A stretch of DNA of 64,000 nucleotides from assembly GCA_016214055.1 (NCBI GenBank), contig JACRPE010000018.1, positions 1-64,000 on the forward strand. The letters run 5' to 3'. Shown here in pieces: positions 1-8,341 of the stretch (within the stretch, counting starts at the first letter, position 1; the number at the start of each line of letters is the position of its first letter). The translations under genes were made by a program, and so were the position numbers. Source of the stretch: Candidatus Roizmanbacteria bacterium. Its GTDB lineage: Bacteria; Patescibacteriota; Microgenomatia; UBA1406; GWC2-37-13. The notes under the pieces are model-generated. The model saw only the letters and a program-made list of their open reading frames with translations, was not told where the DNA came from and searched no databases.

Positions 1-2
1 AT

Positions 3-167
3 ATACCACCCTATTCTTACTTGCAAAAGACAACAACTGGCATCGATGATACAATCAAATATGTTCCTCCCATTTTTCTTGACAAAGTCTCAGCCCAATT
101 AGGGGCATGGAGTGGATACCAGGTGCTGGCTCAGAACCAAAGGGTAAAAATGAAAGGCAAATATTGA
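3..167 (+). CDS. C-terminal fragment of an unknown protein (runs off the left edge)
   Basis: An open frame enters from the left edge and stops at the TGA at 165-167, giving about 54 residues that end in QNQRVKMKGKY. The composition is protein-like (Gly-Ala-Trp-Ser-Gly-Tyr stretch, mixed polar residues), but I recognise no family. The other two forward frames are interrupted within the first 115 bases. A palindromic repeat follows at 179-203. It could be the end of an enzyme or of a surface protein; only the upstream sequence can tell. Confidence 0.4.
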   Translation: MPPYSYLQKTTTGIDDTIKYVPPIFLDKVSAQLGAWSGYQVLAQNQRVKMKGKY

Positions 168-178
168 AAATAAATACG

Positions 179-203
179 TCATTCCCACGAAGGTGGGAAT
201 CCA
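179..203. repeat. Short palindromic repeat, family A variant
   Basis: The inverted repeat ATTCCCACgaaGGTGGGAAT is a divergent copy of the family whose core is ATTCCCGCCTACGCGGGAAT. It lies between the left-edge gene and the convergent GIY-YIG gene, where it could act as a two-way terminator. Confidence 0.6.
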
Positions 204-223
204 TACTAAAACTTCAACATTAA

Positions 224-514
224 TCAAATTTCATAATAAAGGTCTTTCCACGTAGAATTCATTTCTGTAATCAATCTTATTTTCCAAATTCTATTCCACT
301 TTTTTAGTTGCTTTTCCCTTGAAATAGCTGATTCAATATTTTCAAATACCTCATAATATACAAGATGATGAATTTCGTATTTTTTTGTAAAACCTGCAAT
401 TTTCTGTTGTTTGTGTTCGTACATTCTTCTTTTAAGGTTGTTAGTTATTCCAATATATAATGCACCATTTTTACAGGATGAAAGGATATATACAAAAGAA
501 TATTTATTGTGCAT
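224..514 (-). CDS. GIY-YIG endonuclease domain protein
   Basis: A small stand-alone GIY-YIG domain of about 96 aa. The typical core is visible: FVYILSS near the start, then ALYIGITNNLKRRMYEH, and a later EVFENIESAISREKQLKKW containing the usual conserved Glu region. Proteins of this UPF0213-like group are thought to cut DNA or act in repair, but their substrate is unknown. I start it at the Met at 514 (MHNKYSFVY). The open frame runs on to 661, but that extension reads through a family A palindrome at 528-557 and has no homology-like content. No Shine-Dalgarno sequence is seen. Confidence 0.85.
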   Translation of the reverse strand: MHNKYSFVYILSSCKNGALYIGITNNLKRRMYEHKQQKIAGFTKKYEIHHLVYYEVFENIESAISREKQLKKWNRIWKIRLITEMNSTWKDLYYEI

Positions 515-527
515 AAGATGTGGTTTT

Positions 528-557
528 AGATTGGATCCCCGCCTGCGCGGGGATGAC
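528..557. repeat. Short palindromic repeat, family A
   Basis: GGATCCCCGCCTGCGCGGGGATGAC forms a perfect short hairpin. The same unit occurs at 6185-6214, 29571-29602 and 49001-49034 and, altered, inside cysS at 31188-31228. It lies just upstream of the GIY-YIG gene start. Confidence 0.8.
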
Positions 558-697
558 GGAAAGGGATGTGGGGATGACGAAAAGAGATAATTTTTGACCT
601 TTAACCTTACTCTATGTAGTGTGCCAAATTTTGTCAATGGACTATATGCTACAAAAAACAAGGTATAGATTGAAACAGTAAGGAGAAAAATGCGATG

Positions 698-1330
698 TTA
701 CTCTATCGTTTCTTCCCCTTCGAAGGAGACGGCGGAGTCGCCGGCAGAACCGGTGTCGGCGGGGGTTGAAGTATCTGATTTAACCTGAGCTTTTTCAGGT
801 GCGGCAAAGGCAAAGGAGGAAATAACTTTATTATTTACGTCATTCCAGAAGTTTACGTTACCTCCTGAGGAGACGGTCAAGGTGAACAGAACCCCTTTAT
901 CCAGGGCAAGGGTCACGATACTCCCCTTTTCCGTGAATTGCTTTGCATCAAGGTCGGCAAGCTTGACGTCGGTTACGGCAGATTTTGATTTAACCAAACT
1001 GTCAAGCGCGGTCAAGCTACTTGAAACGGCGTCTATCGTCATCTTTCCCTGATTTTTAGATGAGGCGACGACGAGTGAAGAATACGCGTTCTCGTCTGTA
1101 GTATCCTTTGGAGAAACGGTGACGGTATCGGGGTAGTTGAATTTGAAGCCCGCGGGGTCGGAATATTCCTGAGTTGTCTGCGAAGTGGCAGATTCGGGTG
1201 CCTGGGAAGTGGAGAGAGAGTTTATTTTTACTGCTGGTGCGGGTTTGTAGCTTTTGTTTTGCACGATAACAATAGACAATACAACGACGATGAGGACTCC
1301 AAGACCGATAAAGACTGTTTTACTGTTCAT
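698..1330 (-). CDS. Membrane-anchored extracytoplasmic protein, function unknown
   Basis: A 210 aa protein with one N-terminal membrane segment (about residues 6-24, VFIGLGVLIVVVLSIVIV) and a short cytoplasmic start, so the rest should lie outside the membrane. A Ser/Thr/Ala-rich linker (about 30-55) leads to a domain starting at about residue 60 (GFKFNYPDTVTVSP), a pattern seen in PsbP-like and other small extracytoplasmic domains. The tail after about 180 is acidic and disordered. It overlaps the upstream gene by one base (TAATG), so the two are probably co-transcribed. No enzyme motif is visible. Confidence 0.7.
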   Translation of the reverse strand: MNSKTVFIGLGVLIVVVLSIVIVQNKSYKPAPAVKINSLSTSQAPESATSQTTQEYSDPAGFKFNYPDTVTVSPKDTTDENAYSSLVVASSKNQGKMTIDAVSSSLTALDSLVKSKSAVTDVKLADLDAKQFTEKGSIVTLALDKGVLFTLTVSSGGNVNFWNDVNNKVISSFAFAAPEKAQVKSDTSTPADTGSAGDSAVSFEGEETIE

Positions 1331-1752
1331 TAAACTTTAATTTTATATCTTTTAACTATTTTCTTCCCCGAAGTGAGCTCAATGGTTACTTCAAGCCTCA
1401 TGTTGGAAATACCCTGATGATAGGTACATACGCTGGTCGAACAGGTGCCGAAAAGTAACTCGCGGTTTGTGCTCCCTGAGGCTACATCGACCGATCCCAT
1501 GGCTCCCTGATCCGAATCATTACCACGGTAGGTGAGAATATAGGAGACACTGCGTGCTTTGGCCAGATTCCCGAAATAGACATTAAGCGCACGTCTATCG
1601 CCTCTCAATTTAGGAGATACGACCACACTCCCGCCACCTCCTCCTCCACTGCTGCGTGCGGGAGATGAAAAACGGGGTAGTAGTTTGGCCTCAACAGAAG
1701 ATGCAAAAAGAAATAACGATAAAAGTAAAATGAAGAGAGACTTTAGTGACAT
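1330..1752 (-). CDS. Small secreted protein with a glycine-rich linker
   Basis: About 140 aa starting at MSLKSLF; the open frame extends 11 codons further up but without a better start. A clear signal peptide (LFILLLSLFLFASSVEA) is followed by a run of Gly residues and a compact C-terminal domain with two cysteines (FGTCSTSVCTYH) that could form a disulphide outside the cell. It ends one base inside the start of the next exported protein. The family is not recognised; a beta-sandwich-like fold is a guess from the alternating hydrophobic pattern. Confidence 0.6.
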   Translation of the reverse strand: MSLKSLFILLLSLFLFASSVEAKLLPRFSSPARSSGGGGGGSVVVSPKLRGDRRALNVYFGNLAKARSVSYILTYRGNDSDQGAMGSVDVASGSTNRELLFGTCSTSVCTYHQGISNMRLEVTIELTSGKKIVKRYKIKV

Positions 1753-1799
1753 GGATACATTATAACAAAATATACAAATAATCAAATAAAGAAATGAAC

Positions 1800-1917
1800 A
1801 AATAAATGTTTAAATAATCAAATGAAGAAATAAGCAAATAAACAAATTAACGGGTTAACGAATTAACAGATTATTGAATTCGTTAATTTTTTAATTCGTT
1901 AATTAAATTAATAAGTG
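1800..1917. repeat. TTAAC-type octamer array
   Basis: AT-rich stretch with repeated units such as TTAACGGG, TTAACGAA and TTAACAGA, followed by the inverted form (TTCGTTAATT). It lies between two minus-strand genes, just after the flippase stop. The inverted halves could pair as a weak hairpin. See the finding on this repeat family. Confidence 0.8.
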
Positions 1918-3171
1918 CTATTTTCCAGAAAGGAGAAAGGCTCCCAGATAGGAGGCGGCGACGAGTGCGGAGAAGATGATGTTGGTCCACATGAGATATA
2001 CCAGGGTTTTGGGAAGGAAGAAAAGGGTGATTAAGTAAAAGGGCAGGAGGAGGGCGAGGATGAGGGCATAACGGCTTCTTTTAGCTAAAAAATAAGTATT
2101 GAGAAAACTTATGGCCGCGTAAAACATTCCAAATATTGCGGCAAGTCCCAAGAAAGGTACCACGTCCTGAAAAGTACTTCCGAATAATGAAGAGATAAAG
2201 AAAGTTCCCAGATAAGTATATCCAAAATAGCCCATTCCACCTACAAATACCAATATTCCAAGGGTTATCAAAAGTACCCGGTCCTGCAGATATTTTTTGG
2301 AATTGCCCGCAAAAAAAACAAAGGAAATTTGAGTAAGGGGGGCTACCACATACAGAATGATCTTCGCAAAAAGTGCCCAAGAACTGTAAATCCCGGTTTC
2401 GCCGGATGAAAAGAATTTCTTTACAAACATCACATCAATATTGCTGAGCATGGTAAAGGAAAGTACGGAAAATAGAGTAATAATAAATTGGCTTCCTGAA
2501 AAGAAACGTTTCAATTTAGTTACCGTGGACGAAGTATTTTTGGGAATATGGTTACGGAGGAGTTTAGACAAAATCATAAAGGATATAAAGACGATGAAGA
2601 CACCCGAGAGAAATTGAAAAATCAGGACTTCATTCAGTGCTCCATATTTGAAAACGGGTATAGCGATGCTTGCCAGTTTGAACACCACACTTGCCAAGCC
2701 AAGCAGGGAAAAAAGAAAAAAAAGTTTGAGACCCTGATAAATCGATAAGTAGAAACTTGAAACAATCCCCAGAAGGATGGCCGGAATGAGAAGGTAGGAT
2801 ACGACCGGTGACAGATTGGTAATCCGGCTGATAAAGGGTATTCCCAACATGCTTAATCCGATGAAGGGAAGAAGGCGAAACAGTATGTGTCTAAATTGGA
2901 TTGCAAAAGAGTTCGCGTACAGATAGGGACTTGCGGTATGTGAGCTAATTCGTTGGATGATGATGTTGGACAGAACGACCATGGGGACGGAAAAAAGAGC
3001 AATATAGGAATAAAAAGCAATGAGCTCACCGTAACCTGAGGGGCCAAGGACGCGTGCGGCAAAAAAATTAAAGACATAGTTGAGAGCGTTTGCCATAAAA
3101 GCAGAGAGGGTTAAAAATATCCCCCCTTGGACATATTCGTTGGACCAGTAAAGTTTGATGTGACGTCTCAT
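1918..3171 (-). CDS. Polysaccharide flippase (MOP/Wzx-like)
   Basis: A 417 aa polytopic membrane protein with about 12 hydrophobic segments, the usual size for the oligosaccharide flippase branch of the MOP superfamily. The start ALNYVFNFFAARVLGPSGYGEL is typical of Wzx-like proteins (membrane helix 1 followed by LGPxxYG). Family members move lipid-linked sugar units across the inner membrane. It is the last gene of a four-gene minus-strand run, each joined to the next by an ATGA overlap (here 3168-3171), which supports an assembly operon for a surface glycan. The substrate cannot be read from the sequence. Confidence 0.85.
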   Translation of the reverse strand: MRRHIKLYWSNEYVQGGIFLTLSAFMANALNYVFNFFAARVLGPSGYGELIAFYSYIALFSVPMVVLSNIIIQRISSHTASPYLYANSFAIQFRHILFRLLPFIGLSMLGIPFISRITNLSPVVSYLLIPAILLGIVSSFYLSIYQGLKLFFLFSLLGLASVVFKLASIAIPVFKYGALNEVLIFQFLSGVFIVFISFMILSKLLRNHIPKNTSSTVTKLKRFFSGSQFIITLFSVLSFTMLSNIDVMFVKKFFSSGETGIYSSWALFAKIILYVVAPLTQISFVFFAGNSKKYLQDRVLLITLGILVFVGGMGYFGYTYLGTFFISSLFGSTFQDVVPFLGLAAIFGMFYAAISFLNTYFLAKRSRYALILALLLPFYLITLFFLPKTLVYLMWTNIIFSALVAASYLGAFLLSGK

Positions 3172-3800
3172 AAGTTCGCAGTACTTTGCCGTGCAGGGAT
3201 ACCGATATAGATGGCGGAGAGTTCAAGATTTTTTGTGACCACCGCGCCCGCACCGACCGTAATATTATTTTTAATCCGTAATTGAGGAAGAAGGGTCGCA
3301 CTTGACCCAAAAAAATTATTATTGCCTATTTCGCAACGGCCCGTGATAACGGTACCGGGACTTATATTATTTAGATGTCCCACCCGGGTGTGGTGACCGA
3401 TTGAGGCCATACGGTTCACAATATTCGTATTGCCCAGCGTTACTTGAGGCGCAATGACACAACCGGCGCCGACAAAGTTTCCCTCCCCCATTTTTACACC
3501 TTTCGCAACATGAGAAAACGAGTGTATGACATTATCAAAACGTAATTTGTATTTGGCAAGTTGAGTAAATAGAAGTTGTTTATTTTGATCCATGAATCCG
3601 TAAAAGAAATGAGTTGTCAGGGGTTTGAAAGATTTTAAATCCACAATTTTGACGTGAGCAGGAATATATTTGAGGATATCCTTTTCAATGGGAATATTCA
3701 GTACAATGTGAGTTACGATTCCCCGGCGCGACTCAATCGCATCAATGATATCGTAGATAAAATAACCGGCGCCAAAGAGAGTCCATGAGGATTTTTTCAT
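3168..3800 (-). CDS. NeuD-family sugar O-acyltransferase (left-handed beta helix)
   Basis: A 210 aa protein with the two-part layout of NeuD/PglD-like acyltransferases: an N-terminal nucleotide-binding-like part (WTLFGAGYFIYDIIDAI) and, from about residue 95, hexapeptide repeats of a left-handed beta helix (VGAGCVIAPQVTLG, ISPGTVITGRCEIG, VGAGAVVTKNL). Such enzymes transfer acetyl or another acyl group from CoA to a nucleotide-linked sugar. Flanked by a glycosyltransferase and a flippase, it probably decorates the glycan made by this cluster. ATGA overlaps join it to both neighbours. Confidence 0.85.
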   Translation of the reverse strand: MKKSSWTLFGAGYFIYDIIDAIESRRGIVTHIVLNIPIEKDILKYIPAHVKIVDLKSFKPLTTHFFYGFMDQNKQLLFTQLAKYKLRFDNVIHSFSHVAKGVKMGEGNFVGAGCVIAPQVTLGNTNIVNRMASIGHHTRVGHLNNISPGTVITGRCEIGNNNFFGSSATLLPQLRIKNNITVGAGAVVTKNLELSAIYIGIPARQSTANL

Positions 3801-4552
3801 TTGATATTTCCAATTGTATCATGAAACAGCCGGCCGATGCTTTTGTAGGAATGAGAAACATCTTTTTTAATTCCTAAAAAAGGAAAAAACACCGTGTTAT
3901 TTTTATGATTAATTTTTTTGAAAAAACGGAAATCATTTGCCGGACCGTATTCGGGATCAATATTTTGAGGGTAGCGAAATTTTCGTGCAATGGATCTTGA
4001 AAAGGAATAATTGGTTATGTCAATTCTCCCTACATTGATGGGGAAAAAGGGAAGAAGCGTTGAGTCGGGAAAAAGAGTTTGGGTGATGATAATATCTTTT
4101 TTAACAAACGAGTCTGACATATATAATTTTGCAATATAACTATTGTTTGCAACTCTTGAGTTTGCGTCAATAAACACGTAGCGGACTGCATCATATTTTC
4201 TGAATGCATACGTTCTCCTTTTGCCGATATTAATTAGAAGTTTCTGCCAGTCGGGAGTGGGCTGAAACTTTAATTGATCATAAATAAAACGGGGGTCGTT
4301 CTTTTGAAGTTTACTAATATATTTTTTAATTTTTGGAGATAAACCGTTACTTATACTCACATGTATAAAGTGAGGAAATGTTTGTGATTGTAAATCGCGG
4401 ATTAAATCCTTGAGTGGCTTGAGTGCCGGGTCAAATACCGGAGTGATGATACATAAATAGGGATGAATTATTTTATCCCGTTTAAAGAGAAAAGATGAAA
4501 AAGGGTGAAACAAGAGAATACAGTGTTTGAAAAAGTGTTTCAACATGGTCAT
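3797..4552 (-). CDS. Glycosyltransferase, GT-A/family 2-like
   Basis: A 251 aa protein that starts the catalytic fold at about residue 31 with LCIITPVFDPALKPLKDLI, the classic family 2 beginning (a strand, then a helix that binds UDP). The later VFIDANSRV sits where the metal-binding DxD is expected; the second acidic residue is Asn, so metal binding may be altered. The tail is short. Cytoplasmic or membrane-associated sugar transfer to a lipid-linked acceptor is the likely role. It overlaps both neighbours by four bases. Confidence 0.7.
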   Translation of the reverse strand: MTMLKHFFKHCILLFHPFSSFLFKRDKIIHPYLCIITPVFDPALKPLKDLIRDLQSQTFPHFIHVSISNGLSPKIKKYISKLQKNDPRFIYDQLKFQPTPDWQKLLINIGKRRTYAFRKYDAVRYVFIDANSRVANNSYIAKLYMSDSFVKKDIIITQTLFPDSTLLPFFPINVGRIDITNYSFSRSIARKFRYPQNIDPEYGPANDFRFFKKINHKNNTVFFPFLGIKKDVSHSYKSIGRLFHDTIGNIK

Positions 4553-5394
4553 GTGATACCAAGAATTTTTCGGGCCTCATTAGGAGTCGCTACAGTCAAC
4601 TGCATATCCCGAATGATGCCGGTAATTCTTCTGACCAAAGTTTCGTTGGTTGCTAACACTTTTTTAGTCCGGTCAAAATAGAGATTGTCTTCCAATCCGA
4701 CTCTGATGTGACCACCAAAGCATAACCCCATGACGTTTGCATCAAGCTGGAACATACCCACCCCCGCACTGCTCCATATTGCGCTAGGGAGGAGGAGCGA
4801 GGTAAAGGCGGAAACCATGGCGGGGTGAAGAGGGGCAGTACCCAATGAACCAAAAAATACGTTAAAGTATGGTTTGTCATCATTTAAGACTCCTTTTTGC
4901 AAAAGATGATTTGCCTTGTGGACCATGCCGGGTTCAAACACTTCAAACTCGGGTTTGATTTTTCTCTCCCTCATTTTTCCTGCAAGCTGTTCAATCATCC
5001 GGGGAGAATTCACCGACTCATCCCGTATAAAATTCATCGAGCCAACGGTTAATGACGCCATATCTGGTTTGAGATCGCCCTTCAAATCCAAAACCTCAGC
5101 TCTTTTTTCAAACTCATTCCAAAAGCGGCCCGAGGTAGTTGTGCTAATAATCAGATGTTTATTTTTCTCCCTAATTCCGTAAATAATTTTGGCAAATATT
5201 TCCTTTTTCCAGGTAGGTTTACCGTCTGTGTCCCGCGGGTGGATGTGAACAATTGACGCACCAAGTTTTGCACAGGCGAGCGCATCTTTAATAATTTCTT
5301 TAGGGGTTATGGGCGTATATCTGTTCAATTCCTTGGTGGGAACCATGCCGGTTAAGCAGACGTTTAAGATGATCTTGGAGCTTTGAGTAGGCAT
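4549..5394 (-). CDS. Beta-keto acid cleavage enzyme family protein (BKACE, DUF849)
   Basis: A 281 aa TIM-barrel protein of the 3-keto-5-aminohexanoate cleavage family. The zinc site shows in VHIHPRD (His50, His52), and GGHIRVGLEDNLYF near residues 220-235 is the family's second signature. Known members use acetyl-CoA to split beta-keto acids. Here it is the first gene of the glycan operon, so it may make or remove an acyl precursor for the neighbouring acyltransferase; that is inference. Its promoter appears at 5401-5429, with only six bases between the -10 box and ATG. Confidence 0.85.
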   Translation of the reverse strand: MPTQSSKIILNVCLTGMVPTKELNRYTPITPKEIIKDALACAKLGASIVHIHPRDTDGKPTWKKEIFAKIIYGIREKNKHLIISTTTSGRFWNEFEKRAEVLDLKGDLKPDMASLTVGSMNFIRDESVNSPRMIEQLAGKMRERKIKPEFEVFEPGMVHKANHLLQKGVLNDDKPYFNVFFGSLGTAPLHPAMVSAFTSLLLPSAIWSSAGVGMFQLDANVMGLCFGGHIRVGLEDNLYFDRTKKVLATNETLVRRITGIIRDMQLTVATPNEARKILGIT

Positions 5395-5400
5395 GTCTGT

Positions 5401-5429
5401 ATTTTAATCTATTGGCGGCAAAATAACAA
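5401..5429 (-). promoter_or_regulatory. Promoter of the minus-strand glycan operon
   Basis: Read on the minus strand: TTGTTA (5429-5424), 17-base spacer, TAAAAT (5406-5401), then six bases to the ATG at 5394. This implies an mRNA that begins at or next to the start codon. It overlaps the divergent promoter for the ABC exporter. Confidence 0.6.
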
Positions 5430-5441
5430 ATCTGATACAAT
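5412..5441 (+). promoter_or_regulatory. Promoter of the ABC exporter genes
   Basis: TTGGCG (5412-5417), 18-base spacer, TACAAT (5436-5441) with a TG two bases earlier (extended -10), then six bases to the ATG at 5448. No ribosome-binding site fits, so a leaderless transcript is likely. Confidence 0.6.
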
Positions 5442-5447
5442 AGAATC

Positions 5448-6173
5448 ATGACTGCCATCACTTTTGATTCCGTGCATAAGTATTTCTATTTCCAGCATCA
5501 AAAAACAGTGAAAGAGTTGGTGCAGGCTTTGTTTAAGAGGCAAAAAACGCTCGAACGGGTACACGCACTGAACGATGTTTCATTTAACATAAACTCCGGT
5601 GAAACAGTCGGAATCATCGGAAAAAACGGTGCGGGAAAATCCACCCTGCTCAAACTCATTGCCGGTGTCTCCTCACCCACAGAAGGGAAAATCTCAATAA
5701 ACGGGAAGGTTGCTCCCCTCATCGAGCTGGGGGCGGGATTTCATTATGAGCTGACGGGACGGGAAAATATATTTTTAAACGGGGTGATCATGGGGCTCAA
5801 GGAACAGTATATCCAAAAAAAATTCCATGACATCGTCGCGTTTGCTGAGGTAAAAGAATTTATAGACACTCCTTTAAAATACTATTCCTCGGGTATGCAG
5901 ATGAGGCTTGCTTTTGCGGTTGCCGTATTTACGAACCCCGAAATATTATTAGTGGACGAAATTCTTGCCGTCGGTGATGAGGGATTTCAAAAGAAATGTC
6001 TGGATAAAATGAATGAGTTTAAGAAAAACGGCACGACCATCGTCTACGTCTCCCATGCCATGAATACGGTTGCGGAGTTTTGTGATAGAGTGATTTATCT
6101 GGAACAGGGGAAGGTGAAGTATGATGGAAAAGCGGAGGAGGGAGTTAGCCTTTATAAACAAAATATTATTTAG
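5448..6173 (+). CDS. Polysaccharide ABC exporter, ATP-binding subunit (Wzt/TagH-like)
   Basis: A 241 aa ABC ATPase: Walker A GKNGAGKST at about 58-66, signature YSSGMQMRLAF, Walker B ILLVDEILAVGDEGF, switch His in YVSHA. The sequence between Walker A and signature (ELGAGFHYELTGREN) is typical of the O-antigen/teichoic-acid export group. It lacks the C-terminal sugar-binding domain that longer Wzt proteins carry, so export probably does not need a capped chain. It pairs with the permease that follows and powers glycan export across the inner membrane. Confidence 0.92.
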   Translation: MTAITFDSVHKYFYFQHQKTVKELVQALFKRQKTLERVHALNDVSFNINSGETVGIIGKNGAGKSTLLKLIAGVSSPTEGKISINGKVAPLIELGAGFHYELTGRENIFLNGVIMGLKEQYIQKKFHDIVAFAEVKEFIDTPLKYYSSGMQMRLAFAVAVFTNPEILLVDEILAVGDEGFQKKCLDKMNEFKKNGTTIVYVSHAMNTVAEFCDRVIYLEQGKVKYDGKAEEGVSLYKQNII

Positions 6174-6184
6174 GTTGAAATTAT

Positions 6185-6214
6185 AGCCTGGATTCCCGCC
6201 TACGCGGGAATGAC
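6185..6214. repeat. Short palindromic repeat, family A
   Basis: GGATTCCCGCCTACGCGGGAATGAC lies between the two exporter subunits. Its last bases create a spurious ATG (6210) upstream of the real permease start. Confidence 0.8.
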
Positions 6215-6227
6215 TACAAAAACAATT

Positions 6228-6995
6228 ATGATTATTTTTAAACATTGGGAACTGATAAAACATCTCACCCAAAAGGAAATAAAGGCGCGGTACAAGCAAT
6301 CATTTCTTGGATTTTTTTGGGTGGTCCTCAGTCCTTTTTTCCAGATGCTCATCATGAGCTTTATCTTTTCCAAAGTCATGAGGGTAAACGATCTGGGTGT
6401 CCCCTACCCCGTCTATCTTTACGCAGGTCTTCTTCCCTGGTTATTTTTTTCAAATTCTTTGCAAAATGCGACTGAGGAACTGGTTGAAAATGCATCCCTG
6501 ATAAAAAAAATATATTTCCCCCGCGAGATACTTGTCTTATCCGCGCTTTTAGCCAAGACGTTTGACTTTGCCCTTTCAACCCTCATATTTTTGCTACTCA
6601 TGATGTGGTATCGGATTCCTTTTACTCCCTATATGCTATTATTCCTCCCCCTTTTTGCATTACAGTTTTTATTTACCTACGGTGTGTCGTTGTTTCTTGC
6701 CGCAACAAATTTATTTTATCGGGATGTTCGTTATTTACTCAGTTTAGTAATTATCCTCTGGTTCTATTTGACACCGGTTATCTATGCTACCGAATTCTTT
6801 CCTCTCCAATACCGGTGGATATTCCAGGTAAATCCGATGTCCGTATTTATCAACGCATACCGGCAGATATTGCTGACAAATGGTTTGCCTAACTTTCCGA
6901 GCTTGGGCATAGGCGTATTGGTAAGTGTTGTTATTTTCATTATTGCACTTCATATATTTCGCCGACTTGAGGGAATGTTTGCGGATGTGGCTTGA
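6228..6995 (+). CDS. Polysaccharide ABC exporter, permease subunit (Wzm/TagG-like)
   Basis: About 255 aa with six membrane segments, as in the ABC-2 family. The start region HLTQKEIKARYKQSFLGFFW and the later LSVIILWFYLTPVIY-like segment near residue 185 are hallmarks of Wzm/TagG permeases. It forms the channel for the ATPase encoded just before it. I begin at the Met at 6228 (MIIFKHWELI); the Met at 6210 belongs to the family A repeat. No Shine-Dalgarno is seen, so the start is not certain. GalU further along the window could supply sugar precursors. Confidence 0.9.
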   Translation: MIIFKHWELIKHLTQKEIKARYKQSFLGFFWVVLSPFFQMLIMSFIFSKVMRVNDLGVPYPVYLYAGLLPWLFFSNSLQNATEELVENASLIKKIYFPREILVLSALLAKTFDFALSTLIFLLLMMWYRIPFTPYMLLFLPLFALQFLFTYGVSLFLAATNLFYRDVRYLLSLVIILWFYLTPVIYATEFFPLQYRWIFQVNPMSVFINAYRQILLTNGLPNFPSLGIGVLVSVVIFIIALHIFRRLEGMFADVA

Positions 6996-7001
6996 ATTTG
7001 C

Positions 7002-7007
7002 TATAGT
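7002..7007 (+). promoter_or_regulatory. -10 box of the glycosyltransferase gene
   Basis: TATAGT ends eight bases before the ATG at 7016. No ribosome-binding site is present in that space, consistent with a leaderless start. A -35 box is unclear. Confidence 0.45.
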
Positions 7008-7015
7008 AACCTTCG

Positions 7016-8341
7016 ATGAAAGCCTCAACACTCAGGTATAAGATAAAAGAGAAGCGGTTTGAAGTGTGGCAGATGAAAGAGAAGCTTTTCTTGAATGACG
7101 GACAGGCACTTCGACTCATCTGGAATGAAATACGGTTTATCTACGATGATTTTGAGTCATATGTCTTTCGAGGAAGGGAAAATAAGAAAGATGACGAATT
7201 AAAAGAACTGAGCATATATCTTCTCCACCTCAAACGATTATCCCGATCACCATTTATCATCCTCGTATGGTTGTTGAGAGGGTTGACCCTGATGAAATCA
7301 AAGTTAAAACTTCTCAGACAGGAAAATACATTACAAAGAGAACATGCTTCGTCCACAAAGCACAAACGTGTCAGTAGGATGGACATCATTATTTGTAGCG
7401 ATGCAAGGTTTGACGAAAGGCCACGAAGAGCCACCTATATCGCTCGAGCTCTTGCTACACGTGGTCACAGGGTTTTTTTTATTGAACCAAGATTTATCAC
7501 TGACAGTAAACGATATGCTTTTGAGAAACGTGATGAGAATATATACACAGTCAACTTATCTGCATCGAAAGAGTTTGATATTTCTTTTCATAAGATTTCA
7601 AAAAGAGAAGTAAAAAAGATTAGGAAATCGTTTCACTCATTTTGTCAGGAGGTTGACTTCTCAAAACATACTTCAGTATTGATAGGCCACTCATTCTGGA
7701 GAAAGATACTCATATCCTGTAAGTATCCAAAAAATATAATTCCCGAAGATATGGGAACCGATTATAACCATTTTGCTCCTGCCTCAGTAAAAACGGATAC
7801 ATGCGCGGTGGGTCTCTGTTGGATAAAACAGCCGGTGCTCGGGATACTTGAAGGTTCAGATGGTAAGATAGATCCCAAACTTATTGATAAAATTGCATCG
7901 GTATTTTCAACTGCATCCATTGTGATTGAGGGGAGAATTGAATCAAAAAAGCTCATTGAAATCGCAAAAAAACACCAAAACATTTTTCCGGTTGGGGAAA
8001 AATCCTACTCTCAGCTCCCTAAATTTCTTCAAACGTATGACGTCTGTATCATGCCATACCTAAAAGGAATATTTAAATCAGATTCGCAGGAAATGTATGA
8101 TTATTTATCTGCAGGAAAAGCGGTCATAACCTCCTTGAAACCGGTTAGTACAAAAATAAAAAAATTCGTGTATGTTTCAAAAAATGAAGATGAATTTATT
8201 TTAAATATAAAAAAAGCATTAAAAGAAAAAGGAAAAAAACAAATTAAGAAAAGACAGCTATTTGCAGAAAGTCAAACATGGGAACGTAGGGTAAAAAAGT
8301 TAGAGAATATATTGCGAAGAGGTTTTTCAATGGCAAAATGA
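7016..8341 (+). CDS. Glycosyltransferase, GT-B/family 4-like
   Basis: A 441 aa protein. Residues 1-120 are basic and helical, without a recognised domain. From about 121 a GT-B fold begins (DIIICSDARFDERPRRATYIARALATRGH), and the C-terminal half has the donor-binding pattern CIMPYLKGIFKSDSQEMYDYLSAGKAV, where the Glu and the SAGKAV turn are typical of retaining GT-B enzymes. It probably transfers a sugar in the cytoplasm for the cluster's glycan. Its last 70 bases overlap the end of the convergent acyltransferase gene, so both C-termini share DNA. Confidence 0.85.
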   Translation: MKASTLRYKIKEKRFEVWQMKEKLFLNDGQALRLIWNEIRFIYDDFESYVFRGRENKKDDELKELSIYLLHLKRLSRSPFIILVWLLRGLTLMKSKLKLLRQENTLQREHASSTKHKRVSRMDIIICSDARFDERPRRATYIARALATRGHRVFFIEPRFITDSKRYAFEKRDENIYTVNLSASKEFDISFHKISKREVKKIRKSFHSFCQEVDFSKHTSVLIGHSFWRKILISCKYPKNIIPEDMGTDYNHFAPASVKTDTCAVGLCWIKQPVLGILEGSDGKIDPKLIDKIASVFSTASIVIEGRIESKKLIEIAKKHQNIFPVGEKSYSQLPKFLQTYDVCIMPYLKGIFKSDSQEMYDYLSAGKAVITSLKPVSTKIKKFVYVSKNEDEFILNIKKALKEKGKKQIKKRQLFAESQTWERRVKKLENILRRGFSMAK

